From Butyrivibrio fibrisolvens (lineage in GTDB: Bacteria; Bacillota; Clostridia; Lachnospirales; Lachnospiraceae): a stretch of 64,000 bases of DNA. The stretch is from the NCBI RefSeq assembly GCF_037113525.1, contig NZ_CP146963.1, positions 3,038,001 through 3,102,000 of the forward strand, read 5' to 3'. Within the stretch, counting starts at the first letter, position 1. Each line of letters opens with the position of its first letter. A model generated the notes under the pieces. The model was given only the letters and a program-made list of their open reading frames with translations. It was not told where the DNA came from and ran no database searches. Positions 43,193-52,239 of the stretch are shown here, in pieces. Made by a program: the position numbers and the translations under genes.

Positions 43193-45007
43193 ATGTTATT
43201 TTATATCGGCATCATACTTATCGCAGCCCTATATTTCGCAGTCCTGGAGCTATCCAAGAACATCCTCATCAGCTTCGCCATCGGCATCATAGCTTTCGCT
43301 ACAATGATAGGCCTACGAATCTATCTTAAGAAAAAGAGCCTGCTGACAGTGCGAAACCGCATCCTCATGTGGATAGCATTCCTTGCAGTTCTTTATATTA
43401 ACTATGCGCTCACTCCCCCGCCCTACAAGAACGTACCGGCAGTGGATAACAAGAATCCTGACGTGACAGGCGTTGTCAGCATCGCACAAGGCGACCTTAC
43501 CGGAGTATATAACGAAGATCACTCGGTAAAAGTATACGCAGGCATCCCGTACGCAAAAGCTCCCGTGGGCGATCTTAGATTCAAAGAGCCCCAGGCTCCT
43601 GACAGCTGGGAAGGCGTAAGAGCATGCGACGAGTTCGGACCAATAGCTATGCAGTCACGAAGCAGCGTCATCATGGACAGCCTTTCCCATATCCTTGGAT
43701 GGCACGACTATCAGGTCAAGATCGGTGATGAATATCTCGAAGCCATGAGTGAAGACTGTCTCTATCTCAACGTCTTTGCCCCCGAAGATGCAGGCGACGA
43801 GCCGCTTCCAGTTATCTTCTACATCCACGGAGGAAGTCTTTCTACAGGCCACAGCTCCTATACAGAATACAGAGGCGAAGACCTTGCAAAAAGAGGCGTC
43901 ATCTTCGTCAACTTCGCTTACCGTCTCGGCGTGTTCGGTTACTATACTGCCGACGACCTCAAGGCCGAGTCAGCTAACGGCACCACAGGTAACTACGGGC
44001 TTCTCGACCAGATCGCGGCTCTTCAGTGGGTATACGATAACATCGAAGCCTTCGGAGGCGACCCGGAGCGAATAACTATAGCAGGAGAATCCGCCGGTGC
44101 ATCCAGCGTCAACGCATTATGCGTCTCTCCTCTCACGAAAGGTCTTTTCACATATGCCATCGCAGAGTCAAGCGGAATCGTAGCCTACACTCCTTACCAC
44201 ACCTTGAGAACCTACGACGAGGCCATAGAACAGGGCGATATTGTGAGAAAAGAATTTAATGTTTCATCATCAGATGAACTCAGAAACATCCCTGCGGAAG
44301 AGCTCCTTACAACAAGCTCCAAGCAGACATCCATGACAATAGACGGCTACGCCCTTACCGAGATGCCCTATCTCACTTATCAAAAAGGCGAAAACCACGA
44401 GCAGGCTCTTCTAAACGGATTTAATGTAAAAGAATCTGATGCCTTCCTTCTAAACACAGAGGCAACCAGCGAAAACTATGTATCACTCTTAGAAGAAGAC
44501 CTTGGCCCATATGCATCTGAAATGGCAAAAGTAGTGCCAGCAGACTCTCCACAAAGAGATCAGCACTTCATAGTTGACGCCATGGGAGATGCCAAAGGCG
44601 CGCTTAACATATGCTATTCGGCTCTATGGTTTAGCTATTCTCACTACGTTTGGAATAACTACCTTATAGCTCAGAATGTACCATGTTACGAATACTATTT
44701 TTCTAAAACAAATGATGTACTTTCAAATTATCACGCAGGAGAACTCCCCTACGCCTACGGAAACCTCTGGAGGCACCCAGGACTTTATAGCGAAGAAGAT
44801 TACGAACTCTCTGAAATAATGCAGCAGTACTGGGTTAACTTTGCTAAAACCGGCAATCCAAATGGGGACGGCCTTCCTGAATGGAAAATGAGAACAGCTG
44901 ATCAGGACAAACTCCTGCAGCTGGATACAGAAATTAAGATGATCGATGATCCTAACGCAGAATTGTACAAGATCATCGATATGTATCAGGAATCAACGAT
45001 TTCATGA
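43193..45007 (+). CDS. Membrane-anchored type-B carboxylesterase
   Basis: A 604-residue protein. Residues 1-75 hold three hydrophobic helices, then a type-B carboxylesterase domain. GIPYAKAPVGDLRFKEP near 115 and EDCLYLNVFAP near 185 are family motifs. YIHGGS is the oxyanion segment, and the nucleophile is in GESAGASS near 303. GELPYAYGNLW near 520 carries the catalytic His region. An N-terminal three-helix anchor is unusual for the family and would place the hydrolase at the membrane. GAGG lies 5 nt before the ATG. The natural substrate is unknown. Confidence 0.9.
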   Translation: MLFYIGIILIAALYFAVLELSKNILISFAIGIIAFATMIGLRIYLKKKSLLTVRNRILMWIAFLAVLYINYALTPPPYKNVPAVDNKNPDVTGVVSIAQGDLTGVYNEDHSVKVYAGIPYAKAPVGDLRFKEPQAPDSWEGVRACDEFGPIAMQSRSSVIMDSLSHILGWHDYQVKIGDEYLEAMSEDCLYLNVFAPEDAGDEPLPVIFYIHGGSLSTGHSSYTEYRGEDLAKRGVIFVNFAYRLGVFGYYTADDLKAESANGTTGNYGLLDQIAALQWVYDNIEAFGGDPERITIAGESAGASSVNALCVSPLTKGLFTYAIAESSGIVAYTPYHTLRTYDEAIEQGDIVRKEFNVSSSDELRNIPAEELLTTSSKQTSMTIDGYALTEMPYLTYQKGENHEQALLNGFNVKESDAFLLNTEATSENYVSLLEEDLGPYASEMAKVVPADSPQRDQHFIVDAMGDAKGALNICYSALWFSYSHYVWNNYLIAQNVPCYEYYFSKTNDVLSNYHAGELPYAYGNLWRHPGLYSEEDYELSEIMQQYWVNFAKTGNPNGDGLPEWKMRTADQDKLLQLDTEIKMIDDPNAELYKIIDMYQESTIS

Positions 45008-45032
45008 AAAAACTCCCATCTGGGAGTTTTTT
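45007..45032 (+). terminator. Intrinsic terminator of the carboxylesterase gene
   Basis: Stem AAAAAACTCCCA/TGGGAGTTTTTT with a 2-nt loop, starting at the stop codon. It is nearly the same hairpin as at 1914-1940. Confidence 0.92.
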
Positions 45033-45065
45033 ATTTTCTCTGTCATATAATCTCTATAAGTAAAA

Positions 45066-45088
45066 AAGCCAAGCTCAACGCTCGGCTT
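45066..45088 (-). terminator. Intrinsic terminator of the 45-48 kb minus operon
   Basis: Stem AAGCCAAGC/GCTCGGCTT with one mismatch. On the minus strand it is followed by TTTTAC. Confidence 0.75.
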
Positions 45089-45146
45089 GGTCCCAAGTGT
45101 TATTCGCACCTGGCAACTCTGTTAAATATATAATACCATACGTACT

Positions 45147-46082
45147 TTATTCCTCTCCAATCACCGCATTCGGATTACGCCTGTGAATCTCCGAAAGAAT
45201 CGTATCAACAGCTTCGTTAACACCCTTGAAGAGCGCATTCATCATGGCAATCTTATGCTTCCTGCCATCTCTTGTTACGACTGTGACAAATACACTATGT
45301 ACGCCCTTATAAGAAGCATCAGACCTATATGCCCTCGCAACCTCCTCATAAGGAATAAATGCCAGATCTATATCCGCATAGACGATACGCCTCGGCGTGA
45401 GGTAAGTATTTGCAACCTTAATAACCATCGTAGCGGGATCCAAAAGCTCATTGTCTATCATCTGTAACTGAGTATCAGAAATACCATGCAGTGTCTTATT
45501 GAAGCTTACAAATCCCTTAATTCCCATTAAGAGGAACAGAAATGCAAATAATGCAAGTACTAAGCCAACATATACACATATCATAGCCATTCTCACAGGA
45601 TACATGTACTGTATGCAAACGCCCTTATAGTAGTCGTCAAAAGACTCTTTTGTCCAAGGTTCTACATTATCAGGAAGCTTATCATTAAAGTGCTCTATGA
45701 TAGTCTCCTTATCACTGTCACTTATCTTAAGAACAGATCCAACAACATGGAACTCGCCATCTTCAGCAATCCCATCCATCATATCGTCATACCAGTCTTT
45801 GCCGGCTCGCATAATGTAGAATCTGTCGCCATCATTTATTTCATAGTACGTCACATCATCCGAATATCGGCATATCTTTACAGGGCGCTCTACGATATCA
45901 ACATATGAAGCCTCTCCAACCTTAATTGTCTCATCCTCATAATTTTCAGCCAGCGAGGTAGCATTCTCAAAGCCCTGTGTTTTTAAATGATGCATCAGGA
46001 CAAAAGAAAAAATCGTAAGTACCAGGAATATACATCCAATAATATTGAATCTAATGATCAGTTTATACTTCTTTTTTATCAT
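45147..46082 (-). CDS. Uncharacterised membrane protein
   Basis: A 311-residue protein, not recognised. One hydrophobic helix near residues 8-30 and a pair of close helices near 165-190 leave an extracytoplasmic segment (about 31-160) and a cytoplasmic C-terminal domain (about 195-311) with alternating beta-type sequence (YLTPRRIVYADIDLAFIPYEEV). Its start overlaps the preceding gene by 20 nt, with AGGAGG 6 nt before the ATG, so translation is coupled. Confidence 0.7.
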   Translation of the reverse strand: MIKKKYKLIIRFNIIGCIFLVLTIFSFVLMHHLKTQGFENATSLAENYEDETIKVGEASYVDIVERPVKICRYSDDVTYYEINDGDRFYIMRAGKDWYDDMMDGIAEDGEFHVVGSVLKISDSDKETIIEHFNDKLPDNVEPWTKESFDDYYKGVCIQYMYPVRMAMICVYVGLVLALFAFLFLLMGIKGFVSFNKTLHGISDTQLQMIDNELLDPATMVIKVANTYLTPRRIVYADIDLAFIPYEEVARAYRSDASYKGVHSVFVTVVTRDGRKHKIAMMNALFKGVNEAVDTILSEIHRRNPNAVIGEE

Positions 46083-46716
46083 GACCGACCTCCTGTTGAA
46101 CGCTCAGCTCTCCCTCCTCGGAGCTTTCACCTTTCTTCTTGCCATATGCATACTCTAGGATGAGACAGACTCTTGAAATTTCTCTGCAGATAAGCATCAC
46201 TCCTCCAATAAGAAATAGGATAAAGAGATTAATTACTGCGTCTCCGAATATGATTCTTGAAACCAATATAATAATAAGCGATGCATTAAGCAAGGTCCAA
46301 GACCCCTTCCAATCAAGGTCATTAGTGTCGTACAACTGACATATCGCGATATTCTCAGCTATTATTTCTACTGTAAAAAATATTAAATATACAGTGGTTA
46401 AAACCATACCACTATTATGATACTTGCCATGAATACAAACAGAAAATACAATTTCAAGAATACAGATTCCCGCGAATATCACAAAATGCTTACTCGGATT
46501 CTTTTTTTCTGAAACACTGGTTCTAACTACAAAGCTTGAAAAAAGCAAAATTACTAGTATCTTGACAAAATCTATATAATAACCATATATACCGTCTATT
46601 TTACCTGTGAGGCTTCCATACACATACAAATATAAGCTAAAAGGTATATAAAAAGCATATACAAGTGGTATACATTTCAATAAAATATCTATAATCCTAT
46701 TTTTACTTAAACTCAT
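46063..46716 (-). CDS. Uncharacterised polytopic membrane protein
   Basis: A 217-residue protein with about six hydrophobic helices and a charged C-terminal tail (GKKKGESSEEGELSVQQEV). No family recognised. The start shares TAATG with the stop of the WG-repeat gene. The ribosome site is weak, so translation probably depends on coupling. Confidence 0.65.
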   Translation of the reverse strand: MSLSKNRIIDILLKCIPLVYAFYIPFSLYLYVYGSLTGKIDGIYGYYIDFVKILVILLFSSFVVRTSVSEKKNPSKHFVIFAGICILEIVFSVCIHGKYHNSGMVLTTVYLIFFTVEIIAENIAICQLYDTNDLDWKGSWTLLNASLIIILVSRIIFGDAVINLFILFLIGGVMLICREISRVCLILEYAYGKKKGESSEEGELSVQQEVGHDKKEV

Positions 46717-47804
46717 TACTTTATGTCGTTCTCCTCTTTTAACGTACTCAGATCGTAATATACAAAGTCGATGTATATGTTACCCAAATAGTCGATAACT
46801 CCGTATTTGCCATCTACGCCAACTATAAAGAGAACATCGCTGTCTTTGACTTCTTTCATATAGTCATAAGTATCTGTTACCTTATTACCATCCTTATCGC
46901 AGAAAAAGTTTTTACCATCTTTATCCTCAATTTTAAAAACGTAGGGATACTCAGTCTCCCCTTCTACAGAGTAGCAGCTTATATATTTGCAATAATCTCC
47001 CAGAACATCATTACCTTCATAGTCTAAAAGCCTGTAATTAGCATCCATATCTCTTGCAATAAATCTTTCAGGGCCGCTCTTAACAGATATATAACCATAC
47101 ACTGGTTCGATAATTGCTTCCCCATTGTTATCATATACTCCGTAATAACCATCAGGGCGATAGTCTTTATCTTCCGAAGAGATTATTTCTGCAATGAAAA
47201 AATCATCATAAATACTTATAGTGTACTTGGCTGTCAATAAAGTAACACCGTTGTTGTAAAAATATATCTCACTATTCCCACTCCATTCCTCGATACAGGC
47301 ATAATAGTCATATATTTCTATATTTCTGTAACTCGTCTTATAAAGCTCATTATAATTAAGGTCTAATAAGCCATAATCTATGTAATCAGGATATCTTGTA
47401 TATTCTTCAGTTATAATGACCCCTTTATCCATATGGCTAAAATCACAATTATCATATCTGGCAGTTGTCAGCCAGTTACCGTATTTATCAGCAAAGCCAT
47501 ACATACCGGTTTGAGCGTCAAAAAGGAACAAATTACCATCATCCAGACAAAATGAATTATTAGTAAGCTCAACATCCTCAGTTGTAAGATACCTATGTGT
47601 TTTACCTACTGACATATTCATCGCATAATCTTTAGGTGAATCGAAAAGGAAGTCCCACCAGAAAGAGACTACATAATTCTCTTTAGAAAAGCCCGCATTC
47701 GGGCCATAACGAAATAATAGCGCCGCCATCACACCCGCAGCCACTATAAATAAACCGAATACAATCCGGCTTTCTTTCTGATTTTTCTTTTGTTTTGTTG
47801 TCAT
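46716..47804 (-). CDS. WG-repeat membrane-anchored protein
   Basis: A 362-residue protein with one N-terminal anchor (residues about 16-36) and an extracytoplasmic part made of WG-like repeats, each with a hydrophobic-Asp-Gly-Lys-hydrophobic-G-h-h-D pattern: MYGFADKYGNWL, YYGVYDNNGEAIIEPVY, NFFCDKDGNKV, GKYGVIDYLGNIYIDF. Such repeats form beta-propeller-like or solenoid binding surfaces. I start at the ATG at 47804 (MTTKQKKNQ), with GGGG 9 nt upstream. It leads a three-gene unit with two unknown membrane proteins. Confidence 0.75.
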   Translation of the reverse strand: MTTKQKKNQKESRIVFGLFIVAAGVMAALLFRYGPNAGFSKENYVVSFWWDFLFDSPKDYAMNMSVGKTHRYLTTEDVELTNNSFCLDDGNLFLFDAQTGMYGFADKYGNWLTTARYDNCDFSHMDKGVIITEEYTRYPDYIDYGLLDLNYNELYKTSYRNIEIYDYYACIEEWSGNSEIYFYNNGVTLLTAKYTISIYDDFFIAEIISSEDKDYRPDGYYGVYDNNGEAIIEPVYGYISVKSGPERFIARDMDANYRLLDYEGNDVLGDYCKYISCYSVEGETEYPYVFKIEDKDGKNFFCDKDGNKVTDTYDYMKEVKDSDVLFIVGVDGKYGVIDYLGNIYIDFVYYDLSTLKEENDIK

Positions 47805-47896
47805 AAAACTTATCCCCAAATAAAACTTTAATCATTAAAACCAATTCATTCTACCTTAAATCGATAGCATTTACAAATTGCACGGTATACAATAGC

Positions 47897-47939
47897 AAAG
47901 CTCCCGATATAGTGTTCGCACCACCATATCAGGAGCTTT
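47897..47939 (-). terminator. Hairpin downstream of the DUF1703 gene
   Basis: AAAGCTCC/GGAGCTTT with inner GATAT/ATATC and an 18-nt loop. The T-run is poor, so it is a weak terminator at best. Confidence 0.5.
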
Positions 47940-47944
47940 AAATA

Positions 47945-49618
47945 CTACTTATTTAACAGCTTAATCTTAACCTGCTTTTGAAAAAACGCTGCCCCAAAGC
48001 AGAGAATCTGTTCGTAACCATAGAGTCCTTCCGCATATTTCTCAGTAATGATCTGGTCTATGGCTTCATCACAATCTTTATCCATATCAGATTCTTTGTC
48101 TGACTTTTTAGCCTCGATGATAATGGCTCTGCGGTTATCATCATCTTTCAGCAAGATGTCTGGCCTTCCGAGGCCTCTCTCCTTGTTGGATTCAACTTCG
48201 TAGCCAATTCCAACGAAGGCTCCTGCAAGAAAGGCATGATAGTAATCTTCGTGATAATCATTGTAGCTTATCGTCTTCCACAGAAGATCTGACAGAGCCT
48301 TTCCGGCTTCAATTGCATCTCCTCTCCAGAAAGCTTCCATCATGCTTTTTTGTTCATTCCTGTCGACTGTTTCTTTGAAAAGTCTGACAACGGTATCTTC
48401 AAAGATAGATGATATCTCTTTGTTAGGAATTTTTAATTTCACTGTATCATCATATTCTTCAGTATCTGCTTTCGTTATATATCCTGTCATCAAGAGAACG
48501 CTCCAGAGATTGTCCTCAGAGGAATGAAGCGTGTCATAGGTCAGTTCATCCGAAATCGTCTGAATGATCGTGCCACCATTCATGAGGATTTCGAATTTTC
48601 CTTTTACCTTGAAATCAGTTCTTTTTACAAAAGTAAGTAAAATAGAGTTATGACTTGTATTCTTCCAATAGTTCTTAGGAGCTGCATTCTTGCGTTTCTT
48701 GAGAGCTGAAAGATAGTTTATTACATCCCACGGACAGTATAGATAACTATTACCAAAAACATACCCGTCGTACCACTCACCAATAAGTTCGGCCTTCTCC
48801 AATCTGTCAGCCGCTTTGAGGATATCTTCAACCTCTTTTTTGGAAAAGCCAAAGTATCCGGAAAAGTCTTCATCAAGCACAGAGTATGAAGCAAAGTTAT
48901 TGGTACCAGTAAAAATACTTTCCTTGGCAATCCTGAGGCAACCTGTTATAACTGCAAATTTTAAAAGCTCATTATCCTTAAGCGCTGTGCTCATGATGCC
49001 TTTGATGACATCGAGCATATCTGAATAGTAGTTATTAGCCGGAGTATCCTTTTCGCTCGCCTTAGCCAGAGGAACATCGTATTCGTCTATGAGAAGGATT
49101 ACGGGCTTGCCATAGACTGCGTTTAGCATACGCATGAGGGTTTTTAAGGAGTTTTTAACCTCGCTTTTTTTAGCCGTACCAAACATCAATCTTTCAAATA
49201 TGTCCTTGTCTGCAGGATTAACAGAGTTGCTTTCTCCTATATCCGAAAGATCCTTGCATATGTCAGCCAGACGAGATTCTAACATTTTATAGGCATCATC
49301 AAAATTCTCAGCCTCAACATCCTTAAAAGACACAAACAACACCGGATACTGATTCATCCACTCTTCACAGAACGACTCATGCTCAGCTATCGCAAGATCT
49401 TGGAACAAGGCTTTACTATCCTTACGGATATTAAAGAAGTTCTCCATCATGCTCATCATCAATGTCTTACCAAAACGACGCGGCCTTGTAAAAATCGTGA
49501 CTTTGTTATTAGTTTCATGTACAAGCTCATACACGAGCTCAGTTTTATCTACATAATATGCCTTTTCCCGGCGAAGAGCTGCAAAGTCAGATTCTCCTAC
49601 ACTGACTTTGAAAGCCAT
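47945..49618 (-). CDS. AAA-ATPase-like/DUF1703 (PD-(D/E)XK) protein
   Basis: A 557-residue protein. The N-terminal AAA-ATPase-like domain has ESDFAALRREKAYYVDKTEL, Walker A-like FTRPRRFGKTLMMSM near 45-59 and Walker B-like ILLIDEYDVPL near 175. The C-terminal PD-(D/E)XK fold reads GRPDILLKDDDNRRAIIIEAKKS near 500-522. Such proteins are abundant in Lachnospiraceae and Bacteroidetes with unknown function. I start at the ATG at 49618 (MAFKVSVGE), with GGAGG 7 nt upstream. Cotranscription with the upstream membrane protein gene is likely (14-nt gap). Confidence 0.88.
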   Translation of the reverse strand: MAFKVSVGESDFAALRREKAYYVDKTELVYELVHETNNKVTIFTRPRRFGKTLMMSMMENFFNIRKDSKALFQDLAIAEHESFCEEWMNQYPVLFVSFKDVEAENFDDAYKMLESRLADICKDLSDIGESNSVNPADKDIFERLMFGTAKKSEVKNSLKTLMRMLNAVYGKPVILLIDEYDVPLAKASEKDTPANNYYSDMLDVIKGIMSTALKDNELLKFAVITGCLRIAKESIFTGTNNFASYSVLDEDFSGYFGFSKKEVEDILKAADRLEKAELIGEWYDGYVFGNSYLYCPWDVINYLSALKKRKNAAPKNYWKNTSHNSILLTFVKRTDFKVKGKFEILMNGGTIIQTISDELTYDTLHSSEDNLWSVLLMTGYITKADTEEYDDTVKLKIPNKEISSIFEDTVVRLFKETVDRNEQKSMMEAFWRGDAIEAGKALSDLLWKTISYNDYHEDYYHAFLAGAFVGIGYEVESNKERGLGRPDILLKDDDNRRAIIIEAKKSDKESDMDKDCDEAIDQIITEKYAEGLYGYEQILCFGAAFFQKQVKIKLLNK

Positions 49619-49632
49619 ACTCATACCTCCGT

Positions 49633-50421
49633 TCAAAATCCAATTATCCGCATAGCACTTGCCGCCACATCCCCAAACTGCCCCACTGACTGCCTGGCTA
49701 TATACAATGAGTATAGTCCCACAACAAGCGCGATTATAGCGATTATCAGAACCATGATATTATAGGAATCCCCTTTATTCAAATTCCTGATTTCATTGTA
49801 GCGGTAGCACAGAAGCATATAGAAGATAAGGCATATCAGAACTATAAGCCCGGACTCTAGCCTCACATTATTCACCAACATAAAGATGATAAAAGCAAAG
49901 ATAACAGCGAATGACGCCTTGATCAGAAAGCCCTTTATTTTCCCACCCCTGTTTATGAAAAAAGGAGTCACGATAACCGGAAGAAAGGCGACAACTGCAA
50001 AAATGATCTTGAGGGCAAGGTCGTATTCATGGAATGCTCCCAGCTTGAAGAAATCCTGCATGGTAAAAACTGTATAGCACGTCATAAGTTCGAATAATAC
50101 AATACTCCCAAGCACGAGCTTAATGATCATCTCGACTGCCTCTTTATAATTCGAGGCAAGATCATTTTTCTCAGCTTCTTTCCTATCTACGCGCTCCCTG
50201 TTGTCCAAAATCTTCTCAATGTCAGCGTCGCTATAGCTCGGAACCGAATTATCCTTAAGATACTTGATTATGTCGTCACGAAACTTCTGGTTACTTTCAT
50301 TTATGGCGTTCACAACATCAAGATCGCACAGCTCCCTGTTGGCAGCGACCTCATCCGCCATTCTCCCTGCAACTTCTTCACAGAACTTCTCATAGATGGT
50401 GCTTCTCTTCTTCTCAAGCAT
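49633..50421 (-). CDS. Uncharacterised membrane protein with cytoplasmic helical N-terminus
   Basis: A 262-residue protein, not recognised. Residues 1-95 are charged and helical. Six hydrophobic helices follow from about 98 to 240, the last pair near the C-terminus. The ATG at 50421 is preceded by a GTG and a G-rich sequence (GGGGGGCGC). It lies just before the DUF1703 gene. Confidence 0.65.
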   Translation of the reverse strand: MLEKKRSTIYEKFCEEVAGRMADEVAANRELCDLDVVNAINESNQKFRDDIIKYLKDNSVPSYSDADIEKILDNRERVDRKEAEKNDLASNYKEAVEMIIKLVLGSIVLFELMTCYTVFTMQDFFKLGAFHEYDLALKIIFAVVAFLPVIVTPFFINRGGKIKGFLIKASFAVIFAFIIFMLVNNVRLESGLIVLICLIFYMLLCYRYNEIRNLNKGDSYNIMVLIIAIIALVVGLYSLYIARQSVGQFGDVAASAMRIIGF

Positions 50422-50466
50422 CACGCGCCCCCCGCTGGAATCTCTGAAATTTTCGCTTATCTGTTT

Positions 50467-50517
50467 TTTATTGGGTCATTTATTGGGTCATTTATTGGGT
50501 CACGATGACCCAATAAA
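50467..50517. repeat. Three 12-nt tandem repeats plus an inverted copy
   Basis: TTTATTGGGTCA occurs at 50467, 50479 and 50491, followed after CGA by TGACCCAATAAA (50506-50517). The third copy and the inverted one form a 12-bp hairpin with a 3-nt loop. It lies about 45 nt upstream of the membrane-protein gene at 50421. Confidence 0.9.
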
Positions 50518-50590
50518 TATTTTCTCCACCACATCACTACCATTATAACGCATTTCCCGTTATGAATCTTCACAATCCTAAAACAAACAA

Positions 50591-50615
50591 AAGCCCGGAC
50601 ATTACATCCAGGCTT
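50591..50615 (-). terminator. Terminator-like repeat, copy A
   Basis: AAGCCCGGAC-ATTACATCCAGGCTT. On the minus strand AAGCC/GGGCTT closes the hairpin, followed by TTTGTTTG. Related copies are at 52196-52222 and 53811-53837. Confidence 0.65.
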
Positions 50616-50641
50616 AATACACACATCATTATGGGAAAAGA

Positions 50642-50773
50642 TCATTTCAGCAGATTCGCAAACTCCAGCGCCTTCCCCAGATCCCCGTCAACCTTCAGTT
50701 TCCCAACCGTAAAAGCAGCCACAGGATCAAGCTTCCCCGAAATAAGATCACAATCATGTACACCTCCACTATC
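50642..50773 (-). pseudogene. SCP2 sterol-carrier-domain fragment
   Basis: On the minus strand a frame of about 43 codons ending at a TGA reads DCDLISGKLDPVAAFTVGKL then KVDGDLGKALEFANLLK. This is the C-terminal quarter of an SCP2 domain (GKL-x-P...F..GK-x-K-x-x-G-D). There is no in-frame start with a ribosome site and no upstream SCP2 sequence, because the 340-codon gene's stop lies just before it. I read it as a gene remnant. Confidence 0.7.
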
Positions 50774-50780
50774 ATATAGC

Positions 50781-51737
50781 TTAGTATAGTGCCTCCATAA
50801 CGTAATCTAAAACTTGTGCATCCATAGCTTCATCATCTATATAATAAGCATTTTTTTCCCTAGAGCTTAAGATCAGTCTATCTTCATTTAGGTATTTTTG
50901 ATGGATCATTGTCTTCGGAAGTGGCATCTCATATACCAAATCAAACTCCTCAAAAGGTGCCTCGTAATTATAGACGCTCTGTCTCACAAACTCTCCGGCG
51001 TATAACCACTCCATGTATCCCTTGTCGAATGTTTTATGCTCCGGAAGTCTTACCTTATCGAAAATATCCTCCGGTAAATTGTGTCTGGCGATTACCACTA
51101 ATCCGTAGGCGTATTGACAATGAAATTTCGCGAAAGCCGTCAAATAGCCTCGACGAGAGTGATTTTCACATATTATCTGCAGATTATCCGAAAGCATGAC
51201 AGCATCCTCTTTAAGAATAGCCAAAAAGCAGGCTACATATGCTCTGTACCATTTGCCATCTTTGGATGCTATATACTTTTCAGCATTGGCTATAACTGTT
51301 TGCTCATCATACTTTCCCTTGTATAGAATACATTGCAAAAGAGATGTGGCATTCACCAGCATAGGATTGCCATTGGCAGCTAATGGTAAATCCTCCGGAC
51401 ATGCATTATAAATCTCGCCATAATCAGCACAACAAAGATAAGGGATTACACTGTGCGCTATGAAACAATGATCGCAGCTTTCTGGAAAATGCCATGATAG
51501 TTCGCGCTTATTGTAAGTAAAAAATATCTGTTGCATCCGCCCATAGTCTTTAGCCTTGGCCGCGGCCTTTAGCTCATCCAATAGGGCATCCTCCTTAACA
51601 AAAAGCCCAACACTCGAATTGTGCCATCCACCTATCATATGTCTGTGATACTCTCTGTCTGTTTCAACCGTCTCTTCCAGAGCACTATTTCTATAGTAAT
51701 TTAAATCTTCAAAATGTTCTTTTTCAAATTCTAACAT
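50781..51737 (-). CDS. All-alpha uncharacterised protein, possibly Imm49-like
   Basis: A 318-residue soluble protein rich in helices. A His/Cys-containing stretch (ESCDHCFIAHSVIPYLCC) lies near residue 90. The later part (GKWYRAYVACFLAILKEDAV, then LPEDIFDKVRLPEHKTFD) resembles the helical repeats of immunity family Imm49, which would make it a solitary polymorphic-toxin immunity protein. This match is tentative. I start at the ATG at 51737 (MLEFEKEHF), with GGAAGGG 9 nt upstream, rather than 51803. Confidence 0.55.
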   Translation of the reverse strand: MLEFEKEHFEDLNYYRNSALEETVETDREYHRHMIGGWHNSSVGLFVKEDALLDELKAAAKAKDYGRMQQIFFTYNKRELSWHFPESCDHCFIAHSVIPYLCCADYGEIYNACPEDLPLAANGNPMLVNATSLLQCILYKGKYDEQTVIANAEKYIASKDGKWYRAYVACFLAILKEDAVMLSDNLQIICENHSRRGYLTAFAKFHCQYAYGLVVIARHNLPEDIFDKVRLPEHKTFDKGYMEWLYAGEFVRQSVYNYEAPFEEFDLVYEMPLPKTMIHQKYLNEDRLILSSREKNAYYIDDEAMDAQVLDYVMEALY

Positions 51738-51821
51738 TCCTTTTTTCCCTTCCGCTTTTGACCCCTTTTTGACTGCCCTCTCGAGACAATTTTTATTTAT
51801 CACAGCTGCAATGATTACATA

Positions 51822-51857
51822 TTTCGAGTGACATTTCGGGTGACATTTTGAGTGACA
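51822..51857. repeat. Three 12-nt tandem repeats
   Basis: TTTCGAGTGACA, TTTCGGGTGACA and TTTTGAGTGACA head to tail, upstream of the 51737 gene. Immediately after comes TTTACATCCAGGCTC, related to the terminator-like repeat family. Confidence 0.9.
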
Positions 51858-51882
51858 TTTACATCCAGGCTCTTTCTATCTC

Positions 51883-52173
51883 CTAGTCTTCGCCAGTCTC
51901 AATCATCCTCATAATCTCACTATTTCGCTCCAAAAGATCATAAATCCCATCCTCAGAAAGAACCCCACGCTTTATATCAGCAGGAATCTCGCCCCGCTCA
52001 TCCATGGCAAAGTCCTCTTTCCACTGGTCACTGGAATAGTAATCTTCAAGCCTTCGAACCTTGTCCTGCAAGCTCTTATAATTATCGATAGCCCTCTCCA
52101 ATGAATCCTGCGCAGCGGTGACCTCATCGAAGATCTCTTCCATCTCTGAAATACGCTTAATCTCCCTATTCAT
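51883..52173 (-). CDS. DUF4298 domain protein
   Basis: A 96-residue small protein of DUF4298 with unknown function. Helical EMEEIFDEVTAAQDSLERAI, then LEDYYSSDQWKEDFAMDERG near 43-62, and IKRGVLSEDGIYDLLERN near 68-85 match the family. I start at the ATG at 52173 (MNREIKRIS), with GAGG 4 nt upstream. Confidence 0.82.
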   Translation of the reverse strand: MNREIKRISEMEEIFDEVTAAQDSLERAIDNYKSLQDKVRRLEDYYSSDQWKEDFAMDERGEIPADIKRGVLSEDGIYDLLERNSEIMRMIETGED

Positions 52174-52195
52174 AACACCTCTCATATCTGTTAAA

Positions 52196-52222
52196 AAAGC
52201 CCAGACATTCCATCCAGGCTTT
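52196..52222 (-). terminator. Terminator-like repeat, copy B, downstream of the Rpn gene
   Basis: AAAGCCCAGACATTCC-ATCCAGGCTTT. The minus strand ends GGGCTTTTTTAAC. It lies 18 nt after the Rpn-type gene stop. Confidence 0.75.
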
Positions 52223-52239
52223 CCTACATCCGATCAATA

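Noticed and set aside
50457..50645. Minus-strand 62-codon frame containing DPINDPIND
   Set aside because: It is the translation of the 12-nt repeat array, without a family match or ribosome site.
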